DNA from: Naumannella halotolerans
Lineage (GTDB): Bacteria; Actinomycetota; Actinomycetes; Propionibacteriales; Propionibacteriaceae
Length of the DNA: 64,000 nucleotides
Assembly: GCF_004364645.1 (NCBI RefSeq)
Contig: NZ_SOAW01000001.1
Coordinates: 2,329,845 to 2,393,844 of the forward strand
Reading direction: 5' to 3'
Shown: positions 48,755-58,037 of the stretch, in pieces
Layout of the letters: every line of letters starts with the position of its first letter
How positions within the stretch are numbered: position 1 is the stretch's first letter
The notes under the pieces: generated by a model
What the model was told of the DNA's origin: nothing
The model's input: only the letters and a program-made list of their open reading frames with translations
Databases searched by the model: none
Made by a program: the position numbers and the translations under genes

Positions 48755-48959
48755 AGGGCCTTCCCCGCGCAGCTCCGGGAGACGGATGTTTCATGCCACA
48801 CCACCTCAACATATGTCCATGATCGGTTTCGAGCGAGGGAACAGAGGTGTCAGCTCGGCGAGGCGTGAATGGCCACCCGGGGAACCCCGCCGATGCGTGA
48901 CTGGAGTGCCTCACTCGCCCGAGAGCACCGACCCAGCACACTCCGGTACGCTCACGGGC

Positions 48960-49547
48960 ATGCTGCTCTCGGACCGCGACATCGCCGCTGGGCGTGAAAC
49001 CGGACGGATCGGCGTCGACCCCTGGGAGCCGCAGATGCTGCAGCCGTCCAGTGTCGATGTCCGACTGGATCGCTTCTTCCGGGTCTTCGAGAATCACCGC
49101 TATCCGCACATCGATCCGGCCGAGGAGCAGCCCGAACTCACCCGCGAGGTCGTACCCGCCGATGCCGAGCCCTTCATCCTGCATCCGGGCGAGTTCGCCC
49201 TGGCCGCAACCTATGAGCGGGTCACCCTCGGCGACGATGTGGCGGCCCGCCTCGAGGGCAAGTCCTCCCTCGGCCGGCTCGGCCTGCTGACCCACTCCAC
49301 CGCCGGATTCATCGACCCCGGGTTCAGCGGCCACATCACCCTGGAACTGTCGAATGTGGCGAATCTGCCGATCAAGCTCTGGCCGGGGATGAAGATCGGC
49401 CAGCTCTGCTTCTTCTCCCTCAGCTCGCCGGCCGAACACCCCTACGGTTCGGCACAGTACGGTTCGCGCTACCAGGGCCAGCGCGGGCCGACCCCGAGCC
49501 GCTCCCACCTGAACTTCCACCGCACGGACATCCCCACCTCGCTCTGA
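48960..49547 (+). CDS. dcd: dCTP deaminase, probably bifunctional with dUTPase
   Basis: It turns dCTP into dUTP and, in the actinobacterial type, on to dUMP, feeding thymidylate synthesis. Marks are [34 protein letters not shown] near residue 27 and [28 protein letters not shown] near 100, with the catalytic Glu in the family's usual place. The start ATG 48960 gives [11 protein letters not shown]; earlier in-frame ATGs extend into poor sequence. At 195 residues it matches the M. tuberculosis enzyme, which is known to be bifunctional; that activity is inferred here. Confidence 0.95.
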   Translation: MLLSDRDIAAGRETGRIGVDPWEPQMLQPSSVDVRLDRFFRVFENHRYPHIDPAEEQPELTREVVPADAEPFILHPGEFALAATYERVTLGDDVAARLEGKSSLGRLGLLTHSTAGFIDPGFSGHITLELSNVANLPIKLWPGMKIGQLCFFSLSSPAEHPYGSAQYGSRYQGQRGPTPSRSHLNFHRTDIPTSL

Positions 49548-49567
49548 GGACGACCACCGCGCACGTA

Positions 49568-50116
49568 ATGACCGACTCCGCCCCACACAGCTCCGGCGAG
49601 GATCCGCTGACCGCTGCCGAGCACCGCCGCATGCGGCGGCTCCGGCACACCCTGCGCATCTCGGCCCTGGTGTTCCTGGTGATCGGCCTGGCCTGTGCCG
49701 CTCTCTCACTGCCGACCGGGATCAGCGAGCTGCAACGGGCACAGTCGCAGTCGGCCTGGATCCCGGTCGAAGGCACGGTCGTCCGGTTCGAACCGCAACC
49801 CGAACGGTTCCCCCTGCGCTCGGCACCGATCACCGTCGAACGCCCGGTGATCGAGTATCGGGTGAACGAGGTCACGCGCTACTACATCCACCCCCGGGCG
49901 ACCGATCTGGACTATCCGCTGGGCGCACCGGTGCTTCTGCGCTACGACCGGGCCGATCCGGCCCTGGTCACCTACGACCGCGGGCAGACGACCTATCTGG
50001 CACCGCTGCTGCTGGGCACGATGCCACTGCTGTTCGGGTTGATCCTCGGCGCGGTGATGTGGATCCGCTCCGGCGACCAGCGGTTCCTCCGGCTGGCCAC
50101 CCGGCCCGGCGACTGA
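49568..50116 (+). CDS. DUF3592-type two-helix membrane protein
   Basis: 182 residues. A first membrane helix (ISALVFLVIGLACAALSL) near residue 38 and a second (LLLGTMPLLFGLILGAVMWI) near 145 frame an outer domain of about 90 residues with VEGTVVRFEPQPERFPL and RYDRADPALVTYDRGQT, as in DUF3592 proteins. Function unknown. It lies 20 bases after dcd and may be co-transcribed with it. It converges on the FHA gene with about 50 bases between. Confidence 0.75.
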   Translation: MTDSAPHSSGEDPLTAAEHRRMRRLRHTLRISALVFLVIGLACAALSLPTGISELQRAQSQSAWIPVEGTVVRFEPQPERFPLRSAPITVERPVIEYRVNEVTRYYIHPRATDLDYPLGAPVLLRYDRADPALVTYDRGQTTYLAPLLLGTMPLLFGLILGAVMWIRSGDQRFLRLATRPGD

Positions 50117-50166
50117 ACACAGACTGCCGACCGCTGCGCAGCAGCAGACTCGGCCCGTGCTGGAAC

Positions 50167-51900
50167 TCAGGCCGGTGCGGCGATCTCCACGGTCACACCA
50201 TCGCCCAGATCGAGGACGCTGCCGACCTCGACCGTCACTGGCTGACCAGGCAGCAACCGGCGCCGGTCCGAGCCGTTGCCGGGGGCGATCAGGATGGTCC
50301 CGTTGGTGGACTGCAGATCGGTCACGCTGACGTCCCAGCCCTCCGGGGTCACCTGCACATGGCTACGGCTGATGTCCTGACTCGGACTGGGTACGGTCAG
50401 CAACTGCGCCGACCCGTCGGCGACCTTGGCCGCCGAGGGGGCACGGCCGATGACCACCGGATGGGTCAACTGGATCGGATCCCCGCTGGAGGGCACCAAG
50501 GTGGCCAGCACCGGCGCCGGGATCAGCTGCGGTTGCTGCCGCTCGATCGGCTGGCCACACCAGCGGCAGGCCGACTGGTCCGGCGGGTTGGGGTGCCGCT
50601 GAGGGCAGAAGACCGCCAGCACCACGTCACCGTCGGATTCCTCGGCCGGGTCGGCATCCACCGAGTCCAGGGTCTGGGTCTCACCGAGTGCACCCTCGTC
50701 GGCCCGCTGCGCACCTTCCTCGGGCGCCTCCGGTGCCACCCACATCGGCACCTCGCCACCGAAGTGGGCCTGACTCAGATGACCACCCGCGGAACCGGCC
50801 GCCGGACCCTCGGCCCGCCGCCCGGGCGCGGCATCGATGCTCTCGCCGATCATCGTCTGCGGGTATCCGTGGCCGTCGGAGTCGCCGACCCGCGGAGCGT
50901 CGACCTCGGGTTCGGTCCGACCGTTGGGTTCGGCCTGCGGCTGCGGGTACGCACCCGTGCGCTCGGGCTCGGGGGTGGTGGTCGGCTCACGACGGACATC
51001 CCCGTACGGGGCCTCGGCTCCCGCAGCAGCACCTGCAGCGACTCCTCCAGCACCCAGGCCCAGAGCGGCCAGACCACCTGCGGCCCCGCCGCCGGCGGCA
51101 GCATCGGTGGCCGGTTCCTGCGCCGCGGCGATGTCCGCCACCGCCGGGTCGACCTGCGAGTCGGCTGCCGGCACGCTCTCGGGTTCGGTGGGTTCCTCGG
51201 CCGCTCTGCTCGGGACGGCCTCGGCGCCCGTACCGGCCGGTTCGTCGAGCTCGTCGACGGTGTTCGCCACCGGCGACGGCGCCTGCTCCTCGGTCGTCGG
51301 CGCGGGCGCCACCTGCTCACTCGGCGGTTCCGAGGTGGCCGGCTGATCGCCGGCGGTACCGGCGGCAAGCCCGGCAGCCACACCCGCAGCGCCGACTGCC
51401 GCACCGGTCGCCGTACCGCGCTGCAGCTGCGGGCTGAGTACCAGTGCCTCGTCCGAGGCATCCAGGGTCAGCGCGCCGGCCCGTACCGCACCTACCACCA
51501 GGGGCAGGAAGTCACCGGCCGGCTCGCCCTCGCCCAGAACGACCGAGACCGACTGCACATCTCCGAGTCCGGTCTCGGACCAGGTCCGCACCTGATTGCC
51601 CTGGGTGATCGGGGCACCGGCGGCGTCGGCCACGGTGACCCGGCCGCGAATCAGGGTACGCAGCTCACCGTCGGCCCAGAAGAACACCGCCAGGTCAGGG
51701 GTCTCGTCGAGGCCCAGGGACGCCAGTTCCGCGAGCAGGTCGTCGATCGCGGTGGCGGCCAGGACCTTCTGCCACAGCCCCTCGGGATCACTGGTCGACG
51801 GCACCGCCACCAGCACCGCAGGTCCGGAAAGGACCGTCCAGTCACCGGGGGCATAGCCGGCCCGCCAGGAGCCGACGAACGGATTGGCACTACTGGTCAT
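50167..51900 (-). CDS. FHA-domain protein with zinc ribbon and long low-complexity linker
   Basis: 577 residues. The N-terminal 190 form a domain (YAPGDWTVLSGPAVLVAVPS) of unknown kind that recalls the start of some TerD/phosphoprotein regulators. Residues about 200-430 are Ala/Glu/Pro-rich low complexity. A small zinc-ribbon-like stretch FCPQRHPNPPDQSACRWCGQ follows near 445. The C-terminal FHA domain (VVIGRAPSAAKVADGS, ISRSHVQVTPEGWDVSVTD, LQSTNGT) binds phosphothreonine peptides. A PP2C phosphatase gene lies just upstream on the same strand, so they are probably partners in Ser/Thr phosphosignalling. No kinase gene is in view. Confidence 0.85.
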   Translation of the reverse strand: MTSSANPFVGSWRAGYAPGDWTVLSGPAVLVAVPSTSDPEGLWQKVLAATAIDDLLAELASLGLDETPDLAVFFWADGELRTLIRGRVTVADAAGAPITQGNQVRTWSETGLGDVQSVSVVLGEGEPAGDFLPLVVGAVRAGALTLDASDEALVLSPQLQRGTATGAAVGAAGVAAGLAAGTAGDQPATSEPPSEQVAPAPTTEEQAPSPVANTVDELDEPAGTGAEAVPSRAAEEPTEPESVPAADSQVDPAVADIAAAQEPATDAAAGGGAAGGLAALGLGAGGVAAGAAAGAEAPYGDVRREPTTTPEPERTGAYPQPQAEPNGRTEPEVDAPRVGDSDGHGYPQTMIGESIDAAPGRRAEGPAAGSAGGHLSQAHFGGEVPMWVAPEAPEEGAQRADEGALGETQTLDSVDADPAEESDGDVVLAVFCPQRHPNPPDQSACRWCGQPIERQQPQLIPAPVLATLVPSSGDPIQLTHPVVIGRAPSAAKVADGSAQLLTVPSPSQDISRSHVQVTPEGWDVSVTDLQSTNGTILIAPGNGSDRRRLLPGQPVTVEVGSVLDLGDGVTVEIAAPA

Positions 51901-52014
51901 GACGGGTTCACCCTTCGTCGTCGTGCATGTCGCGCAGGCAGCGCATTGTGCGCGAACAGTCGCCGTACAAGCGCGCGGGCACTCGTCGTACCCGCGCGGA
52001 AACTGCGTCCACGT

Positions 52015-52764
52015 TCATCGGGCGGCGCTGTCGTCGAGCGATTCGACGTCGACCACCACGATCGAGACATTGTCCTGCGCCTTCGCCTCCAGCGCCAACC
52101 GCAACAGTTCGTCCACCGCCTGCTGCGGGGACCGTTCGGTGGCCACCTGTCGGATCCGGTCGTAGGGGACACTGGTCAACAAGCCGTCGGAGCACAGCAG
52201 CAGCCGCTCACCGGCGACCACCGGGACATTCCACAGGTCCGGCCGGAAACTCTTCGCACCGACCGCCCGCGTCACCACATGCCGCTCGGGATGGTGCTCG
52301 GCCTGCTCGGGCGTGATCGCGCCTGCATCCAGCAGCTCCTGCACCCGGGAGTGGTCGACCGTCACCTGCTGCAGTTCGGTGGTCTGCGGCGCGACCCGGT
52401 AGATCCGCGTGTCGCCGACATTGAACAACACCCAACGGGGACCGTCACCGTCGTCGACCGCCACCGCGCCACAGACCGTGGCACCGGACTGGCGGCCACC
52501 GTGCACCGGCTGCAACCGGATGATCCGCTGGTGGGCGTGGACCAGCGCCCGCTCGACATCGGCGGGGCTGATCCGCCGCTGCAACGGCAACAGCGAGAAC
52601 TCCTCGGTGACCAGCGCACTGGCCATCGCCCCGGCAGCGGCACCGCCGATCCCGTCGGCCACCACGAAACAGGGCGGCCGGGCGAGGATGTTGTCCTCGT
52701 TGGCCTCCCGCACGGCACCCGCGTGCGTCACCTGTGCATGCTGGAAACGAACCACGGCACTCAC
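52015..52764 (-). CDS. PP2C-family Ser/Thr protein phosphatase
   Basis: 249 residues. Metal-site motifs: GAVREANEDNILA (Asp near residue 25), VVADGIGGAAAGAMAS near 36 and LLLCSDGLLTSVPYDRI near 190, with a final Asp in KAQDNVSIVVVDV. This is the compact catalytic core with no extra domains. It removes phosphate from Ser/Thr residues, opposing a PknB-type kinase located elsewhere. It is followed 114 bases later by the FHA gene on the same strand. Confidence 0.93.
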   Translation of the reverse strand: MSAVVRFQHAQVTHAGAVREANEDNILARPPCFVVADGIGGAAAGAMASALVTEEFSLLPLQRRISPADVERALVHAHQRIIRLQPVHGGRQSGATVCGAVAVDDGDGPRWVLFNVGDTRIYRVAPQTTELQQVTVDHSRVQELLDAGAITPEQAEHHPERHVVTRAVGAKSFRPDLWNVPVVAGERLLLCSDGLLTSVPYDRIRQVATERSPQQAVDELLRLALEAKAQDNVSIVVVDVESLDDSAAR

Positions 52765-52815
52765 AATAGGGCCAAAGCGGTCCAGCCCGGGCAGGCACCG
52801 GTCGGCGGTATCGGC

Positions 52816-53661
52816 TCAGGCGCCGACGCCCTCGGCGGCGTCCATCGACTCGACGAATTCACGTTTGGTCGACTGCCACAGGTCCTCGGTCATGCCGGTC
52901 CGCCAGTACCCGGAGATGGACACCTTCTTGCGGTCCAGCCCCCGTTCGACGAACAGGTACATCCGCAGGTCGCGGATCATTTCGGCGTTGCCGTGGACGA
53001 AGGCGGTGAACTGCTCGGGCAGGTCGGCGGCCCGGACGGCCTGGGCCAGCGCGACACCGGGTGGCGTACCCAGATCCTTGCGGTGCAACCAGGTCACCTC
53101 CACCCCGGGCAGCGGCAGCTCCTCGGCCGCGGTGTTCACCTCGACGAAGGTGTGCGCCCGTACCCCCGGCGGCAGCGCCTCCACCGCGGCGGCGATCGCT
53201 GGCAGCGCCGACTCGTCACCGGCCAGCAGCAGATCCGGCAGCTCGTCGCTGGGCGCGAAGCCGCCACCGGGGCCGTAGAAGGTGATCTTCTCCCCCGGCT
53301 GGGCAGCGGCCGCCCAGGGGCCGGCGATCCCCTCAGTGCCGTGCACGACGAAGTCCATCACCAATTGGCGGGCGCCCCGGTCGAAACTGCGGATCGTGTA
53401 GGTACGGGTGACCGGGCGCTGATCCAGGTCCTCGTCCTCGGTGTGCTGCAACGTCTCGGCGACCGCGTAGTCGGCACCCGGCGGCGGGAAGAGGAGCTTC
53501 ACGTAATGATCGGTGAACTCCAGTTCGGGGAATTCGGCCAGTTCGGGGGCGGTGAAGGTCAACCGGGCCATCTCCGGGGTGATCCGCTCGTTGGCGACCA
53601 CCTCGACGGTCCGCCCCTGACGCTTGCGTCGCTGGCGAACGGGTTGTTCAGTTGCGCTCAT
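52816..53661 (-). CDS. Siderophore-interacting protein (NADPH-dependent ferric siderophore reductase)
   Basis: 281 residues. It reduces iron in imported siderophores so that it can be released. The FAD-binding region reads VTRTYTIRSFDRGARQLVMDFVVHG near residue 87. The C-terminal NAD(P)-binding half has DLLLAGDESALPAIAAAVEAL and ends WRTGMTEDLWQSTKREF. The ATG is at 53661. An iron-repressor box TTAGG-N4-CCTAA lies 22 bases upstream, so it should be repressed by an IdeR/DtxR protein when iron is sufficient. No siderophore importer is next to it. Confidence 0.92.
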   Translation of the reverse strand: MSATEQPVRQRRKRQGRTVEVVANERITPEMARLTFTAPELAEFPELEFTDHYVKLLFPPPGADYAVAETLQHTEDEDLDQRPVTRTYTIRSFDRGARQLVMDFVVHGTEGIAGPWAAAAQPGEKITFYGPGGGFAPSDELPDLLLAGDESALPAIAAAVEALPPGVRAHTFVEVNTAAEELPLPGVEVTWLHRKDLGTPPGVALAQAVRAADLPEQFTAFVHGNAEMIRDLRMYLFVERGLDRKKVSISGYWRTGMTEDLWQSTKREFVESMDAAEGVGA

Positions 53662-53682
53662 TGCTCCACCCTAGCGCCCGCC

Positions 53683-53696
53683 TTAGGATGACCTAA
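53683..53696. promoter_or_regulatory. IdeR/DtxR-type iron box
   Basis: TTAGG-ATGA-CCTAA is a perfect inverted repeat equal to the core of the known TTAGGTTAGCCTAA iron-box consensus, placed 22 bases before the siderophore-interacting gene. Iron-dependent repression is inferred. Confidence 0.7.
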
Positions 53697-53750
53697 ATTC
53701 TCGTCGATGGGCTCCCGCGCTGCATCCGAACTGGGTTACCCGCTGCATCC

Positions 53751-53803
53751 GATCCGCAGCAAACGGGCTCAACGACGCCGCTTGGATGCAATTGCTGCGG
53801 AAC
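53751..53803. repeat. 53-bp dispersed inverted-end element, copy B
   Basis: Starts GATCCGCAGC and ends GCTGCGGAAC, the same length as copies A and C, with TGCA at element positions 37-40. It lies between the divergent siderophore-interacting and aquaporin genes, and its left end is the most decayed of the three. Confidence 0.65.
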
Positions 53804-53959
53804 AGCTGCGCGTACCTTCCTGTCACACACAGCAGCCTGTCCCGTCAAAGCTCCTGTTCTGGCGTGCCGGGGCACCGGCAACGGCCCGATCTGCCAGTGT
53901 TGGATCCAGTGTGGGCCCGGTCTCGACGGCCCCCCGGAGTTTCGTTCAAAGAGTTCTCG

Positions 53960-54715
53960 ATGACCCCACCCATGCGTACCCGCCTGGCCGCCGAGGCCCT
54001 CGGCACCTTCTGGTTGGTGTTCGGCGGTTGTGGCAGCGCCATCTTCGCGGCGGTATTCCTCAATGACGACCAGATCCAGCTCGGCATCGGTTTCGTCGGC
54101 GTCGCCCTGGCCTTCGGCCTGACCGTGATGACCATGGCCTATGCCGTCGGCCACAGCTCCGGCGGTCACTTCAACCCGGCCGTCACCCTCGGACTGGCCG
54201 TGGCCAAGCGCTTCCCCTGGAAGGACGTCCTGCCCTACTGGGTGACCCAGGTGGTGGCCGGTCTGGTCGCCGGCGCGCTGCTGTTCGCCATCGCCAGCGG
54301 CAACCCCGAGTTCGACCGGATCGGCAACATGGCCGCCAACGGGTACGGCGAGAGCTCCCCCGGTGGCTACAGCCTGGTCTCGGTGCTGCTCGCCGAGATC
54401 GTGCTCACCGCGATGTTCCTGTTCATCATCCTCGGCGCCACCCATCGCAAGGCACCGGTCGGTTTCGCGCCGATCGCGATCGGTCTGGGCCTGACCCTGA
54501 TCCACCTGATCTCCATCCCGATCTCCAACACCTCGGTCAACCCGGCACGCTCCACCGCCGTCGCCTTCTTCAGCGGCGGGGAGGCGCCGATGCAGCTGTG
54601 GGCGTTCTGGGTGGCACCGCTGATCGGAGCCGCGATCGCCGGCCTGAGCTACTCGCTGTTCACCGGTTCGGACAATCCCGACGAGGTCACCGGTCACGTG
54701 AAGGCGAATTCCTGA
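53960..54715 (+). CDS. Aquaporin family channel (AqpZ-like)
   Basis: 251 residues with six membrane helices and two half-helices. Both channel motifs are kept: [14 protein letters not shown] near residue 70 and [15 protein letters not shown] near 195. The pore residues around them ([15 protein letters not shown], with Arg next to the second NPA) match AqpZ-type water channels rather than glycerol facilitators. Start ATG 53960 gives [20 protein letters not shown], so longer upstream frames, which run through repeat element B, are rejected. Transcribed alone, away from the siderophore gene. Confidence 0.92.
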   Translation: MTPPMRTRLAAEALGTFWLVFGGCGSAIFAAVFLNDDQIQLGIGFVGVALAFGLTVMTMAYAVGHSSGGHFNPAVTLGLAVAKRFPWKDVLPYWVTQVVAGLVAGALLFAIASGNPEFDRIGNMAANGYGESSPGGYSLVSVLLAEIVLTAMFLFIILGATHRKAPVGFAPIAIGLGLTLIHLISIPISNTSVNPARSTAVAFFSGGEAPMQLWAFWVAPLIGAAIAGLSYSLFTGSDNPDEVTGHVKANS

Positions 54716-54860
54716 GCCTTCACCGTTCGACATCTCGGGACCCGTCCACCATCTCGGTGTGACGGCCCGGCTGTTCTCGGTGCAGCGGAACTGGTGACCA
54801 GGCGGGGGCGGCGCCGCGATTCGGCTGTCGTCCACCGGCGCGGACGAAACCGATTACCGT

Positions 54861-55694
54861 GTGCGCGTGCTCAGTTCTGCCGTGTCCGCCGCCCCCCTGG
54901 AACTGCCGCTGGGTGCACACCCGGTGATCTCCCGCGACGTGGCCGGACCGGAGCTGTACGGCTGGTGGCGCCGAGACCCCGGAGGACTGGTGCCGGTCGA
55001 GGCGAACGACCGGACCGAGGGGGTCGATCGCTGCGACATCGTCGGCGCACTCGCCGAAGCGCCGCCGGGCCTGTTGGTGATGGATGTCGATTCGACCCTG
55101 ATCACCGCCGAGCAGATCGAACTGCTCGCCGATCACGCCGGGGTACGCGACCGGGTCGCCGAGGTCACCGAACGCGCGATGCGCGGTGAACTCGACTTCG
55201 CCGCCAGCCTGGCCGAACGGGTCGCCACCCTGGCCGGACTCCCGGTCGAGGTGATCGAGGAGGTACGGCAGTCGATCAGCCTCTCCCCGGGAGCGATCGA
55301 GCTGATCGCCGCGGTACGCCGGCACGGCGGTCAGGTCGGGCTGATCTCCGGCGGGTTCATCGAGATCACCGGGCCGATCGCCGAGGCCCTGGACATCACT
55401 CTGATCCGGGCGAACCGACTGGAGGTCGTCGACGGCATCCTCACCGGCCGGACCACGGGACCGGTGATCGACCGGGCCGCCAAACAGCACTGGCTCGAGG
55501 CGTACGCGCAGACGCTGGGCGTACCTCGGGAACTGACCGTGGCGATCGGCGACGGCGCCAACGACCTGGACATGCTGGCCGCGGCCGGACTGGGGATCGC
55601 CTACTGCGCCAAGCCAGTGGTCGCAGCTGCCGCCGACGCCTCGATCGGGTTCCCCCGATTGGATGCCGCGGCGGTCTTCCTGGGGTTGATCTGA
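54861..55694 (+). CDS. serB: Phosphoserine phosphatase SerB
   Basis: 277 residues. The last step of serine synthesis. The HAD core opens with LLVMDVDSTLITAEQIELLAD near residue 72, which has the nucleophile Asp. It continues with SLSPGAIELIAAVRRHGGQ, VGLISGGFIEI, and VAIGDGANDLDMLAAAGLGIAYCAKP near the end, which has the metal Asp pair. The N-terminal 65 residues are a small extra domain. GTG 54861 (MRVLSSAVSAAPLE) is used as start. Its stop is next to element C's intergenic region; metB follows about 250 bases on. Confidence 0.95.
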   Translation: MRVLSSAVSAAPLELPLGAHPVISRDVAGPELYGWWRRDPGGLVPVEANDRTEGVDRCDIVGALAEAPPGLLVMDVDSTLITAEQIELLADHAGVRDRVAEVTERAMRGELDFAASLAERVATLAGLPVEVIEEVRQSISLSPGAIELIAAVRRHGGQVGLISGGFIEITGPIAEALDITLIRANRLEVVDGILTGRTTGPVIDRAAKQHWLEAYAQTLGVPRELTVAIGDGANDLDMLAAAGLGIAYCAKPVVAAAADASIGFPRLDAAAVFLGLI

Positions 55695-55778
55695 TGTCCC
55701 CCGCGATCCTGCGCTACACCGGCCGATCGACTGAACCGACGTCCCGCTCGGCTGAATCGACGGCCCTCCCCCGCATCC

Positions 55779-55831
55779 GTTCCGCAGGACACGCAGCCAT
55801 CCGTACCCCTTGGGTGCAGATCCTGCGGAAC
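55779..55831. repeat. 53-bp dispersed inverted-end element, copy C
   Basis: Starts GTTCCGCAGG and ends CCTGCGGAAC. The tenth base and its partner are G-C here, where copies A and B have C-G, so the pairing is kept by a double change. It lies between serB and the cystathionine gamma-synthase gene. A partial ATTCCGCAG follows at about 55890. Confidence 0.7.
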
Positions 55832-55945
55832 AGACGCAACCGGGACCCTGCTCCGCCCCCATACACGGCGGCACACCGATCCGATGTGCATTCCGCAGTA
55901 CAGGCACCTCCGCCGGTCGCAGCCGGTCTGGCATAGCCTCGAGGC

Positions 55946-57094
55946 ATGGCCTTCGGCTTCAACACGCGCGCTCTTCGTATCCCGCACGATCCGGTGACCG
56001 GGGCGGTGGTGCATCCGATCCACCAGTCGACCACCTATGTGCAGGACGATGTCGGCGTGCTGCGCGGTGAGTTCGAGTACGCCCGGGTGGCCAGCCCGAC
56101 CCGTACCGCGCTGCAGCACCAGCTCGCCTCCCTGGAGGGTGCCGCGCATGCGCAGACCTTCCCCAGCGGGCTCTCGGCCTCCGACGTCCTGTTGCGGGCG
56201 GTCGTCCGGGCCGGCGGGGAGGTGCTGTTGCCCAATGACGTCTACGGCGGCACCTACCGGCTCCTGGACAAGGTCCTGTCCCAGTTCGGCATCGGCTACC
56301 GGGTGGTCGACCAGACCGACCTCGACGCCACCGCTGCAGCCGTCGAAGCGGCTCCGGCCGGATCGGCGATCTGGGTGGAGACCCCGACCAATCCGATGCT
56401 GCGACTGGCCGACATCGCCGCCATCAGCGAGCTCGGCCGTGCTCACGGGGTGCCCGTGCTGGTCGACTCGACGATGGCCTCGCCGTACCTGCAGCAACCG
56501 CTGGCCCTCGGTGCGAGCGCCGTCCTGCACTCCTCCACCAAGTACCTGTCAGGTCACTCCGACGCCCTCGGCGGGGTGGTCGCGACGAACGACGACGCGC
56601 TGGCCGAGGAACTCGGTTTCCTGGCCAATGCGGTCGGCGCCGCGGGCGGCCCGTTCGACTCCTGGCTGATCGCGCGGGGCGCGAAGACCCTCGGGGTACG
56701 GATGGATCGCCACTGTGCCAATGCGCTCGCCGTGGCCGAGATGCTGCAGGAGCATCCGAAGGTGCTGCAGGTCTTCCATCCGGGCCTGCCCGACGACCCG
56801 GGCCATGAGCTCGCGCAACGGCAGATGTCGGGCAAGGGCGGCGGGGTCGTCTCCTTCCGGGTCAGCGGTGGCGCCGAGGCCGCCGCCCGGGTGGCCCGCG
56901 GCACCGAGTTGTTCACCTTGGCCGAGTCCCTGGGCGGTGTCGAGTCGCTGCTCGACGTACCCGCGCAGATGACGCATGCGGCCGCCCAGGACAGCACCTT
57001 GGCACCGCCGGACGACCTGATCCGGCTGTCGGTCGGAATCGAGGATGCAGCCGATCTGCTGGCCGATCTGGAACGCGCCCTGACCGCTGCCTGA
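55946..57094 (+). CDS. metB: Cystathionine gamma-synthase (Cys/Met PLP-dependent family)
   Basis: 382 residues. A PLP enzyme that forms cystathionine from an activated homoserine and cysteine on the way to methionine. The PLP Lys lies in VLHSSTKYLSGHSDALGGV near residue 194. Phosphate-pocket residues appear in AHAQTFPSGLSASDV, and ETPTNPMLRLADIAAI and DSTMASPYLQQPL are typical. The family cannot be split by eye: cystathionine gamma-lyase or homocysteine synthase are alternatives. The ATG is at 55946. It is followed by the mutarotase gene, with about 110 bases between. Confidence 0.88.
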   Translation: MAFGFNTRALRIPHDPVTGAVVHPIHQSTTYVQDDVGVLRGEFEYARVASPTRTALQHQLASLEGAAHAQTFPSGLSASDVLLRAVVRAGGEVLLPNDVYGGTYRLLDKVLSQFGIGYRVVDQTDLDATAAAVEAAPAGSAIWVETPTNPMLRLADIAAISELGRAHGVPVLVDSTMASPYLQQPLALGASAVLHSSTKYLSGHSDALGGVVATNDDALAEELGFLANAVGAAGGPFDSWLIARGAKTLGVRMDRHCANALAVAEMLQEHPKVLQVFHPGLPDDPGHELAQRQMSGKGGGVVSFRVSGGAEAAARVARGTELFTLAESLGGVESLLDVPAQMTHAAAQDSTLAPPDDLIRLSVGIEDAADLLADLERALTAA

Positions 57095-57203
57095 GATCGG
57101 GTACGACGTCCGGTCACCGTCGCCGACCGGCATCGGCGGGGGGCGACAAACTGCCGGTCGAAACCCGGCGCAACCGGACCGATCTCGCCGTTAGGCTTGG
57201 CCT

Positions 57204-58037
57204 GTGAGCGCCCTGACCACCCTCGAACGTGGCTTTGTCCGTGCCACCGCGTCGCCGGTGGGTGGGCAGCTGCTGACCTGTGCGGTCGACGGCCGAGAAC
57301 TGCTCTATCTCAGCCCGCTCACCGACCCGCTGTCCGGTGGTGCGATCCGTGGTGGCGTACCGGTGTGTTTCCCGTGGTTCGGCAACGGTCCCTCCGGCGC
57401 CCTGCAGCCGTCCCACGGATTCGCCCGGACCAGCCGTTGGACCCGCCTGTCGGAGTCCGCCGGTGAGGTGGTCTGGCAGCTCGATCCGGCCGCTGTGGCC
57501 GATTCGCCCGGCCGGGCCGAGTGGCCATTCGCCTTCCTCGCCACCTGCCGCCAGAGCCTGACCGAGGCCGGGGTACGGGTGGCGCTGACGGTACGCAACA
57601 CCGGCGAGGAAGCCTTCACCTACGAGGCCCTGTTGCACACCTACCTGCGGGTGTCCGATGCGGCCCCGACCCGGCTCAGCGGACTGTCCGGCAGCACCTA
57701 CCTGGACAAGCCGAACGACTTCCGCCCGACCGTCCAGGACGGCGATGTCGGCTTCACCGAACCGCTGGACCGGATCTATTCCAGCGAAGCCGCACTGGTG
57801 CTGCACGACTCCGGGCGCGCGCTGAGGATCGACAAACAGGGTTCGGCGACGACGGTGGTGTGGAACCCCGGCGATCACGCGCCGGCCGATGTACCGGCCG
57901 GAGGATGGCGCGACTTCGTCTGCGTCGAGGCCGGCAATGTCGGCGACCGGGCCATCACCCTGGATGCCGGTGCGGAGCACACCCTGGCGACCGAGATCAG
58001 CCTGATCGAGGTACTGGCCACCGAGGCAGGCCGGTGA
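57204..58037 (+). CDS. D-hexose-6-phosphate mutarotase (YeaD-like, aldose 1-epimerase fold)
   Basis: 277 residues. It would speed up the interconversion of alpha- and beta-glucose-6-phosphate. Marks are GAIRGGVPVCFPWFGNGP near residue 50, SHGFARTSRWTRLS with the substrate Arg near 74, FTYEALLHTYLRVSD with the catalytic His near 153, and VWNPGDHAPADVPAGGWRDFVCVEAG near the end, with the catalytic Glu. The GTG at 57204 (MSALTTLERGF) is the most likely start. It overlaps the next gene by one base. The metabolic link to either neighbour is unclear. Confidence 0.88.
   Translation: MSALTTLERGFVRATASPVGGQLLTCAVDGRELLYLSPLTDPLSGGAIRGGVPVCFPWFGNGPSGALQPSHGFARTSRWTRLSESAGEVVWQLDPAAVADSPGRAEWPFAFLATCRQSLTEAGVRVALTVRNTGEEAFTYEALLHTYLRVSDAAPTRLSGLSGSTYLDKPNDFRPTVQDGDVGFTEPLDRIYSSEAALVLHDSGRALRIDKQGSATTVVWNPGDHAPADVPAGGWRDFVCVEAGNVGDRAITLDAGAEHTLATEISLIEVLATEAGR

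Noticed and set aside
50059..53691. A 1210-codon open frame on the plus strand
   Set aside because: It covers the FHA, PP2C and siderophore-interacting genes in antisense, and its translation is low-complexity. A G/C-rich shadow.
55694..55936. An 80-codon frame starting at the serB stop
   Set aside because: It is Arg/Pro/Ser-rich, has no domain and runs straight through the 53-bp element C. The element and spacing fit an intergenic region better.
55832..55945. Riboswitch upstream of the cystathionine gamma-synthase gene
   Set aside because: I searched by eye for SAM-type or cobalamin-type cores and found no convincing conserved box or pairing. The gap is explained only by element C and unassigned sequence.
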